A stretch of 64,000 nt of DNA from DATKZM01 sp035527975. Lineage in GTDB: Bacteria > Pseudomonadota > Alphaproteobacteria > JAPULJ01. This document shows, piece after piece, positions 61,625 through 64,000 of this stretch. The notes beneath the pieces were generated by a model that was given only the letters and a program-made list of their open reading frames with translations, was not told the DNA's origin and ran no database searches. A program made the translations under genes and the position numbers. How positions within the stretch are numbered: position 1 is the stretch's first letter; each line of letters starts with the position of its first letter. The stretch spans positions 21,661 to 85,660 of the forward strand of contig DATKZM010000034.1 of the NCBI GenBank assembly GCA_035527975.1, in the 5' to 3' direction.

Positions 61625-62917
61625 ATGGCGAATGTCGCGGTCGTCGGCTCCCAATGGGGCGACGAAGGCAAGGGCAAGATCGTCGACTGGCTGTCGGAAC
61701 GCGCCGATGTCGTGGTGCGCTTCCAGGGTGGCCACAATGCCGGGCACACCCTGGTGATCGGCGATGCGGTCTACAAGCTGAGCCTGCTGCCATCGGGCAT
61801 CGTGCGCGAGGGCAAGCTCTCGATGATCGGCAACGGTGTCGTCATCGATCCCTGGGCGCTGGTGAAGGAGATGGCGGGCCTCAAGGAACAGGGCATCGAC
61901 GTCACGCCCGAGCGCCTCAACATCGCCGCCAATGCCTGCCTCATCCTGCCGCTCCACGGCGAGCTCGACCGCATCCGCGAGGAGGCGCGCGGCGACGCCA
62001 AGATCGGCACAACCGGCCGCGGCATCGGCCCGGCCTATGAGGACAAGGTGGCGCGGCGCGCGATCCGGGTTTGCGATCTCACCGACAAGAGCGTGCTGGA
62101 AGACAAGATCGGCCAGCTGCTGTTCCACCACAACGCGCTGCGCCGCGGGCTCGGCGCCGAGGAGATCGACGGCGCGGTGCTGCTCGAGCAGCTTCTTCAG
62201 ATCGGCCCTGAAATCACGCGTTTTTCGGGCAATGTCTGGCGCCGGCTGTCGGCCTTGCGCCGCCAGGGCAAGCGCATCCTCTTCGAGGGCGCGCAAGGCG
62301 CAATGCTCGACATCGACCACGGCACCTACCCTTACGTTACCTCTTCCAACACCGTCGCCGGGGCGGCGGCCGTCGGCTCGGGGCTCGGCCCCGGCGCGGT
62401 CGACTACGTGCTCGGCATCACCAAGGCCTACACGACGCGGGTCGGCGCCGGCCCCTTCCCGACCGAACAGGACAACGATATCGGCAACCATCTGGGCGAG
62501 CGCGGCCGCGAGTTCGGCACCGTCACCGGCCGCAAACGCCGCTGCGGCTGGTTCGACGCGGCGATGGTGCGCCAGGCGGTCACGGTCGCCGGCATCGACG
62601 GCATCGCGCTCACCAAGCTCGACGTGCTCGACGGCATGGACGAGCTCAAGGTCTGTGTCGGCTATAAGCAGGGCAGCAAATCGCTCGATTATTTCCCGCC
62701 TTCGGCCTGGTCGATGGACAATGTCGAGCCGGTCTACGAGACCCTCGAAGGCTGGCAGGAGAGCACCGCCGGCGCCCGCTCCTGGGTCGATCTGCCGGCC
62801 AATGCGATCAAATACATCCGCCATATCGAAGAGCTGATCGAAGCGCCCGTCGCCATGCTGTCGACCAGCCCCCAACGCGACGACACGATCCTGGTGCGCG
62901 ATCCGTTCGAGGACTAA
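61625..62917 (+). CDS. purA: adenylosuccinate synthase PurA
   Basis: A 430-residue GTP-dependent enzyme joining IMP and aspartate in AMP synthesis. The N-terminal GSQWGDEGKGKIVD, GGHNAGHT loop, GTTGRGIGPAYEDK and EGAQGAMLDIDHGTYPYVT motifs are complete, as is the Asp-binding TGRKRRCGW. It follows hisZ by 3 bp and ends in a hairpin overlapping its stop codon. Confidence 0.97.
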   Translation: MANVAVVGSQWGDEGKGKIVDWLSERADVVVRFQGGHNAGHTLVIGDAVYKLSLLPSGIVREGKLSMIGNGVVIDPWALVKEMAGLKEQGIDVTPERLNIAANACLILPLHGELDRIREEARGDAKIGTTGRGIGPAYEDKVARRAIRVCDLTDKSVLEDKIGQLLFHHNALRRGLGAEEIDGAVLLEQLLQIGPEITRFSGNVWRRLSALRRQGKRILFEGAQGAMLDIDHGTYPYVTSSNTVAGAAAVGSGLGPGAVDYVLGITKAYTTRVGAGPFPTEQDNDIGNHLGERGREFGTVTGRKRRCGWFDAAMVRQAVTVAGIDGIALTKLDVLDGMDELKVCVGYKQGSKSLDYFPPSAWSMDNVEPVYETLEGWQESTAGARSWVDLPANAIKYIRHIEELIEAPVAMLSTSPQRDDTILVRDPFED

Positions 62918-62934
62918 AACGCCGGAGGCGTTTT
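62916..62934 (+). terminator. purA terminator overlapping the stop codon
   Basis: AAAACGCC (62916-62923) pairs with GGCGTTTT (62927-62934) around GGA. The stem's downstream T residues could serve as terminating U tract; its first bases are part of the TAA stop. Confidence 0.6.
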
Positions 62935-62984
62935 AGCCGCGAAGCGGGCTTACGCCGAAGGCGTCCTAGCCGCGAAATGGCACG
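62919..62984. repeat. two tandem ~33-bp imperfect repeats after purA
   Basis: Units start ACGCC (62919 and 62952) and share ACGCCGGAGGCGT/ACGCCGAAGGCGT hairpins followed by TAGCCGCGAA. Each unit is itself a small palindrome, forming a string of hairpins. Confidence 0.65.
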
Positions 62985-63006
62985 GCGCGAAGCGGCGACG
63001 CCTGCC

Positions 63007-63027
63007 GGGCGGGTTGAAATCCCGCCC
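63007..63027. repeat. dispersed palindrome (family C), copy 2, inverted orientation
   Basis: GGGCGGG-TTGAAAT-CCCGCCC is the exact reverse complement of the 57911-57931 copy, with a few more matching bases outside (CGG next to the arm). It lies between purA and the flavin reductase gene. Confidence 0.8.
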
Positions 63028-63123
63028 GTACCGCCGCGAGACACGCCTTTGCCGAGCGCCCTGGACCGCGGCGTTTCCGCCGACTAGGCTTGCGAGAACG
63101 TTCCCAGCACCGGACAGCCGCCA

Positions 63124-63789
63124 ATGTTCTACGAACCTGACAAGAACGACCACGGCCTGCCGCACAACCCCTTCAAGTCGTGCTGTATTCCCCGCCCGAT
63201 TGGCTGGATCTCGACGTTGTCGGCGGACGGCGCGCCCAACCTGGCGCCGTTCAGCCAGTTCCAGAACCTCTCCTTCGATCCGCCCTACGTCATGTTCGCC
63301 GCCAACCAGCGCACCACCGGCGCACGCAAGGATTCGGTGGTCAACGCCGAGGCGACGGGCGAATTCGTCTGGAACATGGCAACCTACGCCCAGCGCGAGG
63401 CGGTCAATATTTCCGCCATGGAGGTCGAGCCGGGCGTCGACGAGTTCGACCTTGCCAAGCTGGAGAAGCTGGCGGCGAAGCTGGTCAAGCCCTGGCGCAT
63501 CAAGGGCGCCCCGGTTCATTTCGAATGCAAGTACCACCAGACGGTGCGCCTGCCCGGCAACGGCGCCATGGGCACGGCCGATATCGTGATCGGCCGCGTC
63601 ATCGGCATCCATATCGCCGATGATTTCATCACGCCCGACGGCCGCATCGACGTGCTGAAGGCCCGCCCCATCGCGCGGCTCGGCTACTACGACTACACCT
63701 CGATCGAGAGCGTCTTCGAGATGGTCATCCCCGGCGCCAACGAGGCGATGCTGATCGGCCTGGAAGGCAAAAGCGAAGCGGCCGAGTAG
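63124..63789 (+). CDS. flavin reductase-like (FMN-binding split barrel) protein
   Basis: A 221-residue protein of the flavin reductase family. KSCCIPRPIGWISTLSADGAP (in part) is the FMN-binding start, LAPFSQFQNLSFDPP the substrate loop, and ATGEFVWNMATYAQREAVN the third segment. It probably reduces flavin with NAD(P)H for a partner monooxygenase, none of which is adjacent. ATG at 63124; no clear ribosome site. Confidence 0.88.
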   Translation: MFYEPDKNDHGLPHNPFKSCCIPRPIGWISTLSADGAPNLAPFSQFQNLSFDPPYVMFAANQRTTGARKDSVVNAEATGEFVWNMATYAQREAVNISAMEVEPGVDEFDLAKLEKLAAKLVKPWRIKGAPVHFECKYHQTVRLPGNGAMGTADIVIGRVIGIHIADDFITPDGRIDVLKARPIARLGYYDYTSIESVFEMVIPGANEAMLIGLEGKSEAAE

Positions 63790-63836
63790 AGTGGAAATAT
63801 TGAGGTTTTAGTGGACGAGGGCGGCGCCGGTTTGCG

Positions 63837-63868
63837 TCCTTCGAGGCCCGCTATCGCGGGCACCTCAG
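63837..63868. repeat. truncated copy of the family A element, broken by an insertion sequence
   Basis: Matches the left arm of the 44951 element from TCCTTCGAGG to CACCTCAG, then changes abruptly to AGTCTGGCCCG, where the expected GGATGAG is lost. The loss point matches the likely end of the IS. Confidence 0.75.
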
Positions 63869-64000
63869 AGTCTGGCCCGAAACTAATTGCATGTTATCAG
63901 GCTCTTGCCAGTTGTCGTATGAGGAGCTGGACGGCGGCGATGTAGATCCATGCCTGTTCGGTTGAGGGATATTTTTCGAAGTCCTTTGCGAGGCGTCGGC
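63867..64000 (-). mobile_element. end of an IS5-family insertion sequence
   Basis: Terminal segment of an IS running off the right edge: a possible terminal inverted repeat starting AGTCTGGCCCGAAAC near 63868, then the 3' end of the transposase gene. It is inserted in a family A repeat. The far end, target duplication and full transposase are outside the window. Confidence 0.65.
63897..64000 (-). CDS. IS5-family transposase, C-terminal fragment
   Basis: The last 33 codons and stop of a minus-strand gene. The translation begins RRLAKDFEKYPSTEQAW and continues AAVQLLIRQLARA. RRLAKDFE plus a final I-A-LIR-L-A pattern is the usual end of IS5-type DDE transposases. The rest lies beyond the window, so the active-site residues cannot be checked. 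Confidence 0.7.
   Translation of the reverse strand, partial: RRLAKDFEKYPSTEQAWIYIAAVQLLIRQLARA

Noticed and set aside
60224..62875. Open frame of 883 codons on the minus strand opposite hisZ and purA
   Set aside because: Both plus-strand genes have complete family motifs. A long antisense frame is expected in high-GC DNA where third positions are G/C. The antisense translation is Asp/Gly/Ala-rich without any recognisable domain.

Overview
The window is high-GC (roughly two thirds G+C), densely coded alphaproteobacterial chromosome. The gene orders are typical of free-living Alphaproteobacteria, and a Rhodospirillales-like lineage is my inference: yebC-ruvC-ruvA-ruvB-ybgC-tolQ-tolR-tolA-tolB-pal-cpoB-tilS-ftsH-folP-glmM-thiD, serC-serA, hisZ-purA, tkt-gap and fba-thiE. 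I see no rRNA, tRNA, CRISPR array or prophage. The only mobile DNA is the end of an IS5-type insertion sequence at the right edge.

Layout. 1-8.9 kb holds carbon metabolism on the minus strand (thiE fragment, fba, a small hypothetical gene, gap, tkt). It is split by a plus-strand ABC exporter (adaptor, permease, ATPase), a cold-shock gene and a small Lys/Ala-rich protein; pgk, which usually lies between gap and fba, is absent. 9-12.2 kb is accessory: a SanA-like envelope protein, a divergent cupin / haem-oxygenase-fold pair and a coiled-coil protein. 12.4-18.5 kb is a complete peptide-type ABC importer operon whose binding protein carries both a lipobox and a C-terminal membrane helix. 18.6-22.4 kb is a housekeeping run (DUF4164, zapA, formyl-THF cyclo-ligase, ymdB-type phosphoesterase, DUF4282, yebC, thioesterase), followed by a divergent membrane PAS histidine kinase. 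25-34.6 kb carries Holliday-junction processing (ruvCAB), the Tol-Pal envelope machine and tilS. 34.8-40.3 kb carries ftsH, folP, glmM and thiD.

40.3-54.9 kb is an accessory metabolic stretch: a double-domain VOC protein; a MocR regulator divergent from DUF1127, a DMT exporter and a threonine-dehydratase-like enzyme; AlaX; two GNATs; two SLC13 transporters; a PaaI thioesterase; tandem PhzF paralogues, one lacking the catalytic glutamate; tandem MaoC proteins, one ending in an in-frame 30-bp repeat array; and a GST. 55-62.9 kb carries serine biosynthesis (serC-serA, with a promoter and a candidate leader), a membrane Ser/Thr kinase with a very long charged helix, and hisZ-purA. The window ends with a flavin reductase and an insertion sequence sitting in a dispersed palindromic repeat.

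Several dispersed intergenic repeat families are present (CCTTCGAGG type, CCCGC-GAAA-GCGGG type, GGGCGGG-N7-CCCGCCC type). The most unusual items are the kinase architecture, the PhzF pair, the repeat-extended MaoC protein, the doubly anchored binding protein and the predicted leaderless mocR transcript.
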